Notes: generated by a model from the letters alone, not told the origin. Counted from the stretch's first letter, positions 9,181 to 19,483 are shown. The stretch is 64,000 nucleotides of DNA from Alcanivorax sp. (GCF_019431375.1 NZ_CP080267.1:2483933-2547932); one strand, 5' to 3'. Numbers and translations: made by a program.

Positions 9181-12100
9181 TACACGTCCTCCACGGAAAA
9201 CATGCGCTCCAGAAACTCAGGTTCGATCTGGCGTAACTTGAGAACGCGCGTAGCGCCGCCTTCCTCAGCAGTCTGGGTGAGCACGGTGGGGATATTGTGA
9301 TCACCGTTGATGTAGACCACGTCGAACTCGTTATCCGCAGGGTTGATAGCAAGCTTGTCACACAGACGGCTGACGCCTTCGTAATCCAGCAACTCACAGT
9401 CACGCCACAACACCAGGCAGCTCTCGCCACTGGGCAGCACGCCAGTAACGGTCACAAAGCCCCGCTCTGGCTGTGCATCTATATGCTTAACCCGCAGGCC
9501 GATCAGGTAGTTAAAGGTTTCGACCAGATCGATCTTGCGCGGCTCGAAGGCACCCGCAGAATCCACGGCAACATTGAGGGTGTAGTCAAAGGGTTTCCTG
9601 AAGTCCTCGACTGACAGCAGCGAGCCACGGCTTTCAACCTCCAGCACGTAGTTGAGCAGGTAGTCGTCCTTGGCCTGCTGCGGCAGTGTGTTCAGCAGAT
9701 CGCCCTGATCGGCGGAGCGGCGCAGTTGGAGGTTGTTCAGGGTGTCTTCGTAGCTCTCTAGATAAAGCACCTTGAAGGTATGCGACATACCTTCGCTATT
9801 TGTGGACGGCCGACCATCTTTCCATGTTGGGCAGTAGACGACCTTCTGAATACGGGGCTTGATCACGCTATCAAAATAGTCGCCTTGTTCAACAAGCAGA
9901 TACTTTCTTGATCCAGAATCTTTTCTATTCAGATTGATCAGTGCATGGCCGGTTGTTCCTGAGCCTGCAAAATAATCGACAACAAAGGAATCTTTTTTGG
10001 ATGCACAGTTGATGTGCAATGCATCCTCAACTGCATTAATGCTCTTCGGGAACGAAAATCCGGCGCTTTCGCCGAAAAGAGCCTTAAGCAGTTTTGTTCC
10101 ATGCGAAGATGCGTCGTATCTTGGGTTGACCCAAACGCTTTTAGGTCTTGTCCCATCTTTTATGCGGTCAATAAGTTGAACTTTCCATTCACCCTTTCGA
10201 TTGGTTGAGAAATTTATCTCCCCCTTCCTCAAGTGCTCCAGAAAAGAGGGAGGGGTTTTTCTCCAAACCCGGTGATTACCCTCGCTGTCGATTGGGAGAA
10301 TTTTTATGGCACCCTCAAATTCCTCGAGCGCAGCCTGTTTGGTCTCAGGGTTAAAGAAGATTGGGTAGTAAGAGTTTGGCCTCTCTTGGGGCGTCGAGTA
10401 ACCGCCAGTCCTTAGAAAGTCTCTCCATTTAAAATTACCATCGCCATCTCCTAGGCTGTACTGGGCTGCCTGCTCGTCAGATAAGGGGAAAAAGTCAATA
10501 TCTGCCTCGATAGCATTCTTCGCGTAGAACAGCAAATATTCATGGCTTGTTGCCAGATATTTGTCATTTGTTCGACCAGAAGGTTTGATTTCCACCACGA
10601 GATTGCCCAACCTATTTTCCGGCTGAAAAACGGCGTCAAGCAGACCTTCAAGATATGGGAGCTCATAGTCATCAATTGCACAACTCATGACTCCCGATTC
10701 CCTCAAAATACTAAGGGCGGGAGAGATGCGGCTTTGAATCATCGAAAGCCACGATGATTCCTTATATTGATTCTTGTAAACAAAACTGTTTTCAGAGGTA
10801 TTGTAGGGTGGGTCGAGATAGATGTAGTCCACTGCATTCTTGTATCTCTGCGAAATAAGTTGGACCGCCTGAAAATTGTCGCCCTTAATTAATGTCCCGT
10901 CAATGGACGCATCTAGATCATCAACTGATGCAAGAAGTTGGGCCAGGAAATCCTTGTCAAACAAAGAGGTATCGACCGTCAAATGCGGATTCGCCTTGAG
11001 GAATGCAATGGTTCCAGGCAGCACATGTGACGCAACATCTTTGTTTGCGTCCTTGAGTAGTCTTAGGCTTGCCCACTGATTCCACTGCTTTTGGTTGGCG
11101 ACGATCATCGGGTAAAGAGACTCCGGCACTCGATCCAGCGTGATGCAGTAGTGGCTAGAGACGACGAACTTTTTCTTCAGCCACAGCTTCTTCTGGAAGT
11201 CTTCCAACTGGGCCAGGAAAGTGATCAGCTCCAGCGCGATGCTGCGCAGGCACTGGATCATGCGCAGGTTCTTCTCGATGTCGGCGAACGCGCCCGCGTT
11301 TTGCACATCATCCAGATGCATGACTTCGTTCTTGATGTAGAAGTCCAACTCGCGACGGAGGAAACCGCCGAGATCCTTGTGGATGAAGTAGTCCGCCGTG
11401 TTCTTGGTGGTGTAGTCACTCAGGTGTTTTTCCAGCAGGGTGCGCTGCGGGTTCTTTTCGGTGGGCGCGCGGTTTCCCAGGGCCAGCCAGCGGGCCTTGA
11501 CGGCTGCGTCCGCGAGCACGGCCTCTACAGCCTTGGTGACCAGCGCCTCCTGCTTGGTGCCTTTGGGCTGGACTGCGTACTCGAAGCGGATGATCAGCTC
11601 CTGATTGCCGTCACTGTTGGAGGCTTCCTCAACTGGCACCAGCTCTTCTTCGATCTCGTCGCCGTTTTCATCCACCCGGGCAATGGTCTTGGCTGCCACA
11701 AGGGCAAACCGACGCTCCTTGTCGTTATCCTTGCGATTGTCCTTGGCAGTATCGGCGGATATCAGGCGGAAATGCACCGTGCGTCCGTCTTCCAGCTTGA
11801 AGCTGTAGTTAGCAAAGTTCTCGCCGCTCTTGGTGTAATACTGATCCTTGTTGGCCCAGTGCAACATGACTTCTTCCCCGGAATAGGGAATGGCGTAGGT
11901 GTCGCCTTTGTAACGCCGCAGGCTGATAAAGTCGCCATTGTCGTAGTAGCGGGAGAAGAAGGTCAGCAGGTGCGAGAAAACAGCATTTTCGTGCTCGGAT
12001 GCACCAACGGTGTATTCAGCCAGCTTTTGTCTTAGCTCCAGCACCTTGGGCACATTGTTCGGATCAAGACCATCAGCTGCGTACTGATCTTCCTTCTCCT

Positions 12101-12320
12101 TGAGCTCCCTGGCGATCTGCTCGCGCTGGGCTTCACTACCACTGCTCAGGGCTGCAGCGACCTTCTCAGCCAGCCGGTTCTCCAGATAGTCATTGATCTC
12201 GTCCGCACGCGCGTTAAGGATACGATAGATACCGAAATCCAGTTCCGGACGGTCGATCTGGAAGATCTCACGCAGTTTGGTAACGAGCTCTTGAAACTTG
12301 GCATTGTTCTTTGCAGTCAT
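9180..12320 (-). CDS. Type III-like beta-class DNA N6/N4 methyltransferase (Mod)
   Basis: A 1046-residue amino-methyltransferase. The catalytic motif IV DPPY lies at 503-506 and the AdoMet-binding FAGSGTTG follows at 784-791. Motif IV before motif I, with the recognition domain between them, defines the beta class used by type III Mod proteins. DPPY usually methylates adenine N6. It carries about 470 residues ahead of the catalytic core, far longer than a standard 600-650-residue Mod. That extension starts with an Arg/Glu-rich coiled-coil-like stretch and may bind the neighbouring SNF2 or SMC-like ATPases. The stop overlaps the Res start. The target sequence cannot be told from the protein. 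Confidence 0.88.
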   Translation of the reverse strand: MTAKNNAKFQELVTKLREIFQIDRPELDFGIYRILNARADEINDYLENRLAEKVAAALSSGSEAQREQIARELKEKEDQYAADGLDPNNVPKVLELRQKLAEYTVGASEHENAVFSHLLTFFSRYYDNGDFISLRRYKGDTYAIPYSGEEVMLHWANKDQYYTKSGENFANYSFKLEDGRTVHFRLISADTAKDNRKDNDKERRFALVAAKTIARVDENGDEIEEELVPVEEASNSDGNQELIIRFEYAVQPKGTKQEALVTKAVEAVLADAAVKARWLALGNRAPTEKNPQRTLLEKHLSDYTTKNTADYFIHKDLGGFLRRELDFYIKNEVMHLDDVQNAGAFADIEKNLRMIQCLRSIALELITFLAQLEDFQKKLWLKKKFVVSSHYCITLDRVPESLYPMIVANQKQWNQWASLRLLKDANKDVASHVLPGTIAFLKANPHLTVDTSLFDKDFLAQLLASVDDLDASIDGTLIKGDNFQAVQLISQRYKNAVDYIYLDPPYNTSENSFVYKNQYKESSWLSMIQSRISPALSILRESGVMSCAIDDYELPYLEGLLDAVFQPENRLGNLVVEIKPSGRTNDKYLATSHEYLLFYAKNAIEADIDFFPLSDEQAAQYSLGDGDGNFKWRDFLRTGGYSTPQERPNSYYPIFFNPETKQAALEEFEGAIKILPIDSEGNHRVWRKTPPSFLEHLRKGEINFSTNRKGEWKVQLIDRIKDGTRPKSVWVNPRYDASSHGTKLLKALFGESAGFSFPKSINAVEDALHINCASKKDSFVVDYFAGSGTTGHALINLNRKDSGSRKYLLVEQGDYFDSVIKPRIQKVVYCPTWKDGRPSTNSEGMSHTFKVLYLESYEDTLNNLQLRRSADQGDLLNTLPQQAKDDYLLNYVLEVESRGSLLSVEDFRKPFDYTLNVAVDSAGAFEPRKIDLVETFNYLIGLRVKHIDAQPERGFVTVTGVLPSGESCLVLWRDCELLDYEGVSRLCDKLAINPADNEFDVVYINGDHNIPTVLTQTAEEGGATRVLKLRQIEPEFLERMFSVEDV

Positions 12321-12352
12321 GTTTGTCGCCTTGGTCTTGAATGCGGTTGCTG

Positions 12353-15304
12353 CTACACCACCTGCCAGCGCAGGGTGAACAGGTTGTGTGTTTCGGTCTT
12401 TTCCTGCAGCCGCTGCTGCAGGGATTCGATCAGCTGGTCGCGCTGTTCGATGATCTCGTCTTCTACGGCGAAGATCTCTTGCCGTTGGCGACGTTGTTGT
12501 CGCTCAAGGCTGGAGATTTCCTTCTGGATATCGGACTGTTGTTGAAGCGTCTCCGCCTTGCGCGCATCACGCTTGAGCTGGGCGATACGGGCTTTGGTGT
12601 TCTTCAGTGCTTCTTCAGCGGCCATCAGCTTGTCGTCCGCCCAGCGCTCCAACTTGTCTCGCTCCTCATTAAACAAACGCTGATTGGCCTCAAGAATGGT
12701 GGCGATAACTGAGGCAATATGGCGGTCACTATTTTCTGACAGCCGTCCTGGCGGCACCGCCTCTGTCTTTACGGCAGCGTCTTTGGCCTCAATAGCCATG
12801 AGCTTTTCACAGATTTCCTGATCCAGCGACTGCCCGTCATCAGTCATACCGGAGAATAACAGTGCTTCAGTAGTCTCAAAGGCTGTCACTTGCAGCTTGT
12901 CGAGGCGCAGCCAACCGGATTTGCCAACCAGCCTCTCAACAAGGCTAATCTTGCTGGCATGATTTGCGTAATCAAATACGATCTGAGCCACAGGTGTCGA
13001 CGCCGCCAGGCTCGTCTCCATGGTCCATTCACCAAGCGGGTGATTCAGGCGATAAGCGTGCGCAAGCATATCCGGCTGGGCAGCACCACGAATCAGCTGA
13101 TAGCGACCTGAGGGAACAGGCGGGCTGATGTCGGCCGGAGATTGTGAAAGCGAGAATGCATAGGAGGCATGGTCAAAACGTGCCAGCTTCTCCAGAGCGT
13201 AACGGGTTACCCCCCAGAACCAACGACCCAGCTTGTCCAGCCGCGCTTCTGCTTCGTCCAGCTGCAGTTTGAGGCGATCATGGACATCTTCGTCAAAGTT
13301 CTCCAGAAGCTGGCTTTGTGTGTCCTTGATACGATCGTTGATCGCTTCTTCGAGCTCTGACTGCAGGGTGTTAAAGGCCTGCTCAATATCGTCAGGATGT
13401 CGACAAGTTTCATAGATCGTCAGGATGCGCTTTTCAAAGTCGATACCGCTTTCGATTCTGCCTAGCACCTCATCCGAGGCACCGAATACACCTGAGAAAA
13501 GATTGAATTTCTCGGACAGCAGCTCAAGTACGCGCTGGTCGGCATGGTTACGAGTGTTAAGAAAATTGATCACGACTACGTCGTATTTCTGGCCGTAACG
13601 ATGACAACGGCCAATGCGCTGCTCAACGCGCTGGGGGTTCCAAGGCAAATCGTAATTGATCAACAGGGCGCAGAACTGAAGGTTTACGCCCTCTGCGGCC
13701 GCCTCTGTAGCAATCATGATGTCCGCGCCGGTTCCATCATCCTTGCGAAAGTGGTCAATCAGAGCAGTACGGCGATCCACCTGGGGAGAACCGGTAATAC
13801 GGTCTGTGCCGTGATGATCTTTCAGCCATTGCTGATAAATGGTGGTGGCATCCGGGTGATTGTTGGTCCCACTGAACAGTGCCAACTTGCCTTCGTAACC
13901 CTGCGCACCAAGAAACTCGTACAAGTATTCCTGAGTCCGTCTGGATTCGGTAAAAATGATGGCTTTGCCGGGAGCCCCCAGCTCCACCATATTGCTGAAG
14001 CCCAGCTGCAAAGCCTTGAGCAAGGCCTGCGCTTTGGTATCGCTGCGCAGCTTCTGCGCCCAGCCGATGATGTCATCCAGCTCAGCGATTTCCTGCCGAA
14101 TCTGATGTGCCTTTTGTTCCGGCTTGACAGGCTCAATCTGGAAGGCGCCGCTACCATCTTCAATACCGGTTGCTAACTGCAGATCCGCGATACCCTCTTC
14201 GCTGACATCATCAAGCCCTTCCTCAAGGTAGTCCGCCTCAAGGTCATCCTCTTCGACCCACTGCTCCAGCAAGTTGACTTGCTCGGCGGCGGATTCATCA
14301 GCGAGCATCTGCTCAAGCCGCGCCTTGATGGTGACGAGCGTACCAAGAATAGCCGGCGTACTCGAAGCAAGCAGCTTGCGCAGGATCAGCCCCGTCAGGT
14401 GACGCTGGCGCTTGGGCAATGCCCAGGACTCTTCACGAAGCAGGAATGCAGACACACGGTCATAAACTTCCTGTTCCTCGTCGGTAGGATTAAAGGGCTG
14501 GGTCAGCGCCTTGCGCTGGGTGTACTGAATATATTCCAGCACATCCTTGCGCAGTGTACGTTGGGTGAAGCCTGCCAACCGGGCACGCAGCTCATCCAAA
14601 CCATTAGGGTTATTGAGGTACTGCTTCCGGAAGGCCTTTTCGTCACCAAACAAGTGCTCGTCAATCAGTGTCGACAAGCCATACAGCTCCATCAGGGAGT
14701 TTTGTAACGGTGTCGCCGTGAGCAACAGCTTCTTGCGCCCTTCCAATGCCCGGCGCATAGCCTGGCCAATGCGATTGCTGGCCCTGTGCGCGTTACGCAA
14801 CTTGTGCGCCTCATCGATCACGACCACATCCCAAGCCACCGCCCGAAGCTCTGCTTCTAACCGGGCTGCAAACTGGTAAGACATGATGACGACCGACTTA
14901 CCCGCCAGATGTTGAAGCGTATCCAGCACACTACCTGTTGACTGTTTACGCAGGGCAACGGCATCGAGGACCGTTGTCGGCACCGCAAACTTTTCCAACA
15001 GTTCTTGGGCCCACTGCTTGCGCAAGCTGGCCGGAGCAATAATCAGAAGCTTTCTGCGCCGCTCCGCCCATAGCTGGCAGAGCACCAGTGCGGCCTCAAT
15101 AGTCTTACCCAGGCCGACCTCATCCGCCAACAAGACACCCTGCTGCAATGGGTTCCTCAGGGCGAACAAAGCCGCCTCGATCTGGTGAGGATTCAGGTCG
15201 ACGCTCGCATCAAACAGGGACTGGGACAAGCGGTCGACGCCGTCACCAGCATATCCCCGCGTCAACTCGTGAGCGTAATATTTGGCGTGATGGGCTGTAA
15301 TCAA
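12353..15304 (-). CDS. RapA/SNF2-family helicase in the Mod-Res operon
   Basis: This 983-residue SNF2 ATPase has DEVGLGKT at 61-68, DEAH at 164-167, TATPLQNS, and the helicase C-terminal motif QRIGRCHRYGQ. The last 130 residues are a long charged coiled coil. I place the start at a TTG (15304) that overlaps the stop of the HTH gene in a TTGA junction, giving MITAHHAKYYAHELTR. An ATG at 15346 is possible but would add 14 residues overlapping the HTH gene. RapA-like ATPases next to methyltransferases occur in DISARM (DrmD) and in extended type III loci. Here it probably remodels or translocates on DNA for the Mod-Res pair; that is inference. Confidence 0.87.
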   Translation of the reverse strand: MITAHHAKYYAHELTRGYAGDGVDRLSQSLFDASVDLNPHQIEAALFALRNPLQQGVLLADEVGLGKTIEAALVLCQLWAERRRKLLIIAPASLRKQWAQELLEKFAVPTTVLDAVALRKQSTGSVLDTLQHLAGKSVVIMSYQFAARLEAELRAVAWDVVVIDEAHKLRNAHRASNRIGQAMRRALEGRKKLLLTATPLQNSLMELYGLSTLIDEHLFGDEKAFRKQYLNNPNGLDELRARLAGFTQRTLRKDVLEYIQYTQRKALTQPFNPTDEEQEVYDRVSAFLLREESWALPKRQRHLTGLILRKLLASSTPAILGTLVTIKARLEQMLADESAAEQVNLLEQWVEEDDLEADYLEEGLDDVSEEGIADLQLATGIEDGSGAFQIEPVKPEQKAHQIRQEIAELDDIIGWAQKLRSDTKAQALLKALQLGFSNMVELGAPGKAIIFTESRRTQEYLYEFLGAQGYEGKLALFSGTNNHPDATTIYQQWLKDHHGTDRITGSPQVDRRTALIDHFRKDDGTGADIMIATEAAAEGVNLQFCALLINYDLPWNPQRVEQRIGRCHRYGQKYDVVVINFLNTRNHADQRVLELLSEKFNLFSGVFGASDEVLGRIESGIDFEKRILTIYETCRHPDDIEQAFNTLQSELEEAINDRIKDTQSQLLENFDEDVHDRLKLQLDEAEARLDKLGRWFWGVTRYALEKLARFDHASYAFSLSQSPADISPPVPSGRYQLIRGAAQPDMLAHAYRLNHPLGEWTMETSLAASTPVAQIVFDYANHASKISLVERLVGKSGWLRLDKLQVTAFETTEALLFSGMTDDGQSLDQEICEKLMAIEAKDAAVKTEAVPPGRLSENSDRHIASVIATILEANQRLFNEERDKLERWADDKLMAAEEALKNTKARIAQLKRDARKAETLQQQSDIQKEISSLERQQRRQRQEIFAVEDEIIEQRDQLIESLQQRLQEKTETHNLFTLRWQVV

Positions 15305-15492
15305 GCCTCTTGCTCCCCTACCTTTGTGGATTGATCGACAATCCACCGCTCAATATCTATACGGCGGAACCGCCAGCTTCCACCCACCTTGAAGCCTGGC
15401 AACTTGCCCTCCGCGGCCAGCCTGTAGGCGGTCTTTTCCGCTAACTTTAGGTACGTCGCCACTTCTTTAAGCGTCAAAATTTCGTCGTCCAC
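15301..15492 (-). CDS. Excisionase/MerR-type helix-turn-helix protein
   Basis: A 63-residue protein with the HTH_17/excisionase signature LTLKEVATYLKLAEKTAYRLAAEGKL followed in the next strand by GFKVGGSWRFRRIDIERWI. I chose the GTG at 15492, which has a GGAG ribosome site about 7 nt upstream. A GTG at 15555 also exists and would abut the preceding stop. Such small wHTH proteins bind DNA as operon regulators or as specificity helpers. Its stop overlaps the TTG start of the SNF2 gene, so it is made together with the helicase. The fixed position between the SMC-like ATPase and the SNF2 gene suggests it is part of the system. Confidence 0.75.
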   Translation of the reverse strand: MDDEILTLKEVATYLKLAEKTAYRLAAEGKLPGFKVGGSWRFRRIDIERWIVDQSTKVGEQEA

Positions 15493-15556
15493 ACTTTTCT
15501 CCGCCTGCCCACCGAGAGAATAGGGGAAAATTGAGGAACCGAGTACCTTACGCACA

Positions 15557-18193
15557 TCAATTGCTCAAACTTTCAACATTCCTCGCCATCACCCCCAGAT
15601 CCCGCCAGTTATCCGGGTGGCAGGTAAACAGCAGGATCTGGTGGCGCTGGGCGGCATCGTAGAGCACACGTTTCATGGCCTTGAGGCGCTCGGCGTCGCT
15701 GTGGACCAGGGCATCATCCAGGATGATCAGGGTTGGCTTATTAGCCTCTTGCAGGAGGTCGGCATAGGCTAGCCGGCTGATCAGGGCCATCTGCTCTCGT
15801 GCGCCGAAGCTGAGCTCATTAAACTGCCCGCGTTCTTCCCCACCGAGGCCCTTGCGGACCAAGACTTCCGGGATGAGGTTTTCATCCACATTGAGGGCGG
15901 CTTCCGGGAACAGAAGGCGCAGGTAGTGATTCAGGTGTTTTTGCAGGGGCGCCTGGAGTTGGCGCGTCAGCTCCAGGCGGTGCGCAGTCAGGCGAGTAAG
16001 CAGCAGATCCAGGGCGCCGGCTCGGCGCTCCAGCTCACGTTTGCGGCGGGCAGCCCTGTCCAGGGCGGTTTCCAGTTCTGCGCTTTGCTCTTCCAGGCCT
16101 TCCGCGCCGGCGGATTCAAGGCGAGCCTGAATCTGGATTAGTTCCCGCTGTCGTTCGTCTTCCTGCTTTTCTGCGGCATCTGCACTTTGAGTGAGTCGTC
16201 TCACGTCCTGCTCAAGCGCTTCCGGGTTGGCCTCATTGATCTGCGCTTCCCGTTTTTCAAGCTGGCTGGTCAAGCGGCTCTCGTTCGCTCGTAGCTCGGC
16301 CAGCTGTTCGCCTGCCTGCTTCTCGCGCTGTTTGCGGTCCGGGCCCTTTAGCTCATTGCTGAGTCGCTCCCATTCTTGCCGGGCACGGTTATGAGCTTGC
16401 TCAGCCAACAACAGTTCACTTTTCAGTGTTTGGTTTACTTCTTGCGCGCCTGCAAGCGCTTCTGCGGCGGATTCCAACTGCGCTTCGGCACGGGACGGAG
16501 ATGGACTGTCTTCTTCCGGCTCTGGTAACGCCTGAATTTGAGGGGCGAGCGCATCTTTACGCGCCTGTTTCAGCTGCAGCTGATCAGACAGGGCTTCCAA
16601 CCCCTCCGGGGCAAGCTCTTTGAGGACGGATTCATCCTGCTGGATGACTTGTTCCAGTGCATGCAGTTGCTTGAGTCGCTCTTCGGCCTCGGCGAGGGAA
16701 GCAACGCGTAAGCGAGACAGCAGACTCTCCTGCTCATCTGTCAGGCTCTGTTTGGCCCTGGCGATCTCGGCCACATCCTCACCGCCCGGCAGCACGCGTA
16801 GGGTGCCGACCCCTTTGATAGCTACTTCGCCGGGCTCGATCAGCAAGTGCTCGCTCTTCCCGGCCTGACTCTTCCCGTCCAGAGTGACGCTGTGGTCGTC
16901 GGTCAGGTCGAATTCCAGCCGGGTTGCCACGGCATCCTGCTGAATGGCCAGGCGATCCAGCTCAGAGACGACTTCCTTTAGCCGCTGAATGGTTTGTGGG
17001 TCGATCTGACTGGATTGCCGCTGTTGGCGGTTTTCCAGAAGCGCAGCATGCAGCGCTTTTGTCCGTTCGAGTTTGCTCTTGTCATTAACCAGCTCGCCCT
17101 CAATGCTTTCCAGCTCGCGGACCAGATCCGCCCGTTGCTGGTGCTGCTGGGCAAGCTTTAAGGCCTTGCGAGCGGCCTCGTGGTCCCGCTTTGCCTCTTC
17201 GAGAGCCGCTTCACTGGCAGGCCTGCGCTCCTCAAGGTTCGCTTGTTGTTGTTCCGCGGCTTCCTTCTCTTGCTGCCGTCGCTCCAGGTCCTGCTGTTGG
17301 CTCTGGAACCCTGCCAGCAAATCGAGGGTGGCCTGGATACTGGTTTGGCAGTCCTTAAACGCTTGCTGGTCCCGATCCTGCTCTTTCTGCCAAGACGCGA
17401 CCTCATTCAACCTGGCTTCTGCTTCTTTAGCTTGCTTTCGGTAGCTCTCCCAAAGGCGCTCCTTTTCAGCCTGTAACTGCTCCTCTCTCAGCTGACCCAG
17501 GCGGTCCACCTGCTGGCGGTATTGCTGGATTCGCTCCTGCAGGGCGTCAAACTCAGCCTGAAGCGTATCCACTTCCTCAATGGTTTTGCCGTAATTGCCG
17601 GTGGGTTTGCCGGTTGCGGTCAACAGCTTGGCTCGCTCTGCCGTGACTCGGTTGATCAGTTCATCACCCGTGCTGCTGGCCACTTCGCCCAAATTGTCGC
17701 CAAGGGCGGCCTTCAAGTGTTGGCCGGCATGCTCTACCGGGGCCTGGATTTCCTGACCTGTGCCTTGGTCGATCCATAACAAGCCGGGGATACCCCATTG
17801 ATCTGGACGGCTTGCCCCTCGCTTTGGCAACTCGAAACCCAGCAGATCCGCCAGCATGTCATCAGCCTCATCCCCACTGTAGGCCGCGCCATCTACGTTC
17901 AGGTCACAGCGTTTCTTTTTGAGGAAGCTTTTCACCAGTTTCCAGGACTGGCCTTTCCACTCAAAGTCCAGCTCCACGGTGGGCACCGCTGCCGAATCCC
18001 CCCAAGGCTGCAGGTCATCTACGCTGGAGGATTTATGGCGTTCAAAGAAGGCCGCCCGAATGGCCCGCACCAGGGTGCTTTTACCGGATTCATTGGGACC
18101 GGTGAACAGGTTGATCCCCGGCTCCAGACCCTTGATTTCCACAGGGGCTCGGAACTGGCGGAGTTGTTCGGCCTTGAGGCGCAGCAGTTTCAT
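15557..18193 (-). CDS. YhaN/SbcC-like SMC-type ATPase
   Basis: An 878-residue ATPase with split nucleotide-binding ends. The N-terminus has Walker A GPNESGKST at 32-40. A roughly 600-residue Glu/Gln/Arg-rich coiled coil follows. The C-terminus has the ABC-type signature region ELSFGAREQMA and a Walker B LIILDDALVHSD. This is the SbcC/Rad50/YhaN architecture. A gene overlapping it by 4 nt encodes a matching phosphoesterase, so the two should form an SbcCD-like nuclease that processes DNA ends or structured DNA. In this position it probably supplies an end-processing activity for the restriction cluster, or an independent repair or defence function. No CXXC zinc hook is apparent in the coil. 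Confidence 0.85.
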   Translation of the reverse strand: MKLLRLKAEQLRQFRAPVEIKGLEPGINLFTGPNESGKSTLVRAIRAAFFERHKSSSVDDLQPWGDSAAVPTVELDFEWKGQSWKLVKSFLKKKRCDLNVDGAAYSGDEADDMLADLLGFELPKRGASRPDQWGIPGLLWIDQGTGQEIQAPVEHAGQHLKAALGDNLGEVASSTGDELINRVTAERAKLLTATGKPTGNYGKTIEEVDTLQAEFDALQERIQQYRQQVDRLGQLREEQLQAEKERLWESYRKQAKEAEARLNEVASWQKEQDRDQQAFKDCQTSIQATLDLLAGFQSQQQDLERRQQEKEAAEQQQANLEERRPASEAALEEAKRDHEAARKALKLAQQHQQRADLVRELESIEGELVNDKSKLERTKALHAALLENRQQRQSSQIDPQTIQRLKEVVSELDRLAIQQDAVATRLEFDLTDDHSVTLDGKSQAGKSEHLLIEPGEVAIKGVGTLRVLPGGEDVAEIARAKQSLTDEQESLLSRLRVASLAEAEERLKQLHALEQVIQQDESVLKELAPEGLEALSDQLQLKQARKDALAPQIQALPEPEEDSPSPSRAEAQLESAAEALAGAQEVNQTLKSELLLAEQAHNRARQEWERLSNELKGPDRKQREKQAGEQLAELRANESRLTSQLEKREAQINEANPEALEQDVRRLTQSADAAEKQEDERQRELIQIQARLESAGAEGLEEQSAELETALDRAARRKRELERRAGALDLLLTRLTAHRLELTRQLQAPLQKHLNHYLRLLFPEAALNVDENLIPEVLVRKGLGGEERGQFNELSFGAREQMALISRLAYADLLQEANKPTLIILDDALVHSDAERLKAMKRVLYDAAQRHQILLFTCHPDNWRDLGVMARNVESLSN

Positions 18194-19314
18194 GCGTCAC
18201 CTCCCTGGGCCTGCTTTTCCAGCAGAATAGAGGCGAGGATCGCGATGGCGTCTCTGGCGACTTCGCCGTTTTCACCCTCCTGCTGATCACGAAGCTCGGC
18301 GATTACGTCACCCACATAGCCATCGGCGTGGAGCGCAGCGATATCTTCATCCGTCGGCTGCAGGCTCAGGCCTGACAGGTCGTAGCCAAGGCTTCTGAAA
18401 CGGGCTTCCGCCACAGACAAGGCGTGTTCCAGCTGCTGCTTGCCCAGCAGGCTGATTTCCCCTTCCAGGCGCAGGGCGACCACAGCCTGCTCAGGCTGCT
18501 CTTCAATTTTTGCGATGAGCTGATCCAGGTCTGATGACACAGCGAGGTGCTCTGACATCTGAATCCAGGGGTGGCGACCGACAGGGAGGGTTTCTACCTT
18601 CGGTTCTGCGCCCACTTCAGGGATATCCACCAGCAGCACATTGCCCGGGTCATTGCCACGGAAGCGATCCTGCTCCGGTGTGCCGCTGTACCAGGTACGC
18701 GGGTTGATCATTTTGGTGCCATGCCAATCGCCCAGCGCCAGATACTCCAGCCGTGCCGTCTCGGTTCTGTCTTGCGAAATAGGGTTGGGTGAGTCCACGT
18801 CTTCCGCCAGGATGCCCTGGACACTACCATGCGCCAGACCAATGCGTACAAGTCCCGCAGGGGTTTCCGCCTGATCAAACCAGCTGGTGAGATCGGATTG
18901 GGCATGCCGCTGGGTGAGTGGCGCCGGCAGGATAGCAAAGCCGGCGTCGGCAAATTCCAGCACTTCTGGCGACAGAGCCAGGTGAGCGTTCGCGGGGACA
19001 GCCCCAAGGCGCTGCGCCCGGGTCCAGACACTTTCGGCGAGTGCCGCATCATGGTTGCCGGGGATCATAATCCACGGTCCGGTGTAGCCGGCCATGGCAT
19101 TAAACAAACGACGAACAGTACGATCCGATACCGTCTGCGCATCAAACACATCCCCCGCGACCAGCACCGCATCCACTGCGTGCTGCGTTGCCAGGTCAGC
19201 GATGCGCTCAACGACAGCAATACGGGCCTCAGCCAACGCCACCGCATCGTCTGGTGCGAAGGTGGTGTACTGGCGGCCTATTTGCCAGTCGGCGGTGTGG
19301 AGGAGTCGGGGCAT
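18190..19314 (-). CDS. YhaO/SbcD-like metallophosphoesterase (nuclease)
   Basis: This 374-residue calcineurin-like enzyme shows the metal-binding motifs in order: HTADWQIG near the N-terminus, AGDVFDA around residue 54, and GNHDAAL around residue 86. It also has a later GLAHG and ALGDWHG. It resembles YhaO/SbcD DNA repair exonucleases, which act with an SMC-like ATPase on double-strand ends. The start ATG at 19314 is the first gene of this block, and the stop overlaps the ATPase start in an ATGA junction. A 169-bp gap separates it from the dynamin operon, so a promoter should lie in 19,315-19,483. Confidence 0.86.
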   Translation of the reverse strand: MPRLLHTADWQIGRQYTTFAPDDAVALAEARIAVVERIADLATQHAVDAVLVAGDVFDAQTVSDRTVRRLFNAMAGYTGPWIMIPGNHDAALAESVWTRAQRLGAVPANAHLALSPEVLEFADAGFAILPAPLTQRHAQSDLTSWFDQAETPAGLVRIGLAHGSVQGILAEDVDSPNPISQDRTETARLEYLALGDWHGTKMINPRTWYSGTPEQDRFRGNDPGNVLLVDIPEVGAEPKVETLPVGRHPWIQMSEHLAVSSDLDQLIAKIEEQPEQAVVALRLEGEISLLGKQQLEHALSVAEARFRSLGYDLSGLSLQPTDEDIAALHADGYVGDVIAELRDQQEGENGEVARDAIAILASILLEKQAQGGDA

Positions 19315-19483
19315 TGGGTTTCCTTAAGGCGAACAGCAGGCATGGATCTTCCTGTGGTCAGGAGAACACATTCATGGATCTTCTACTGCAACTGAGCTGG
19401 CAAAAATCTTTGCACGCATCCTTCAATAACGCTGCAATCGTAGCGATCGGCCAACCTTACAGGTCAGCCGATCAGAACACAGA

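Noticed and set aside
11091..12035. 314-residue open frame opposite the Mod gene
   Set aside because: Antisense shadow of the methyltransferase N-terminal extension, without domain or ribosome site.
19341..19383. CATGGATCTTC repeated twice, 32 bp apart, upstream of the phosphoesterase gene
   Set aside because: Short 11-bp repeat with no symmetry; it may be chance.
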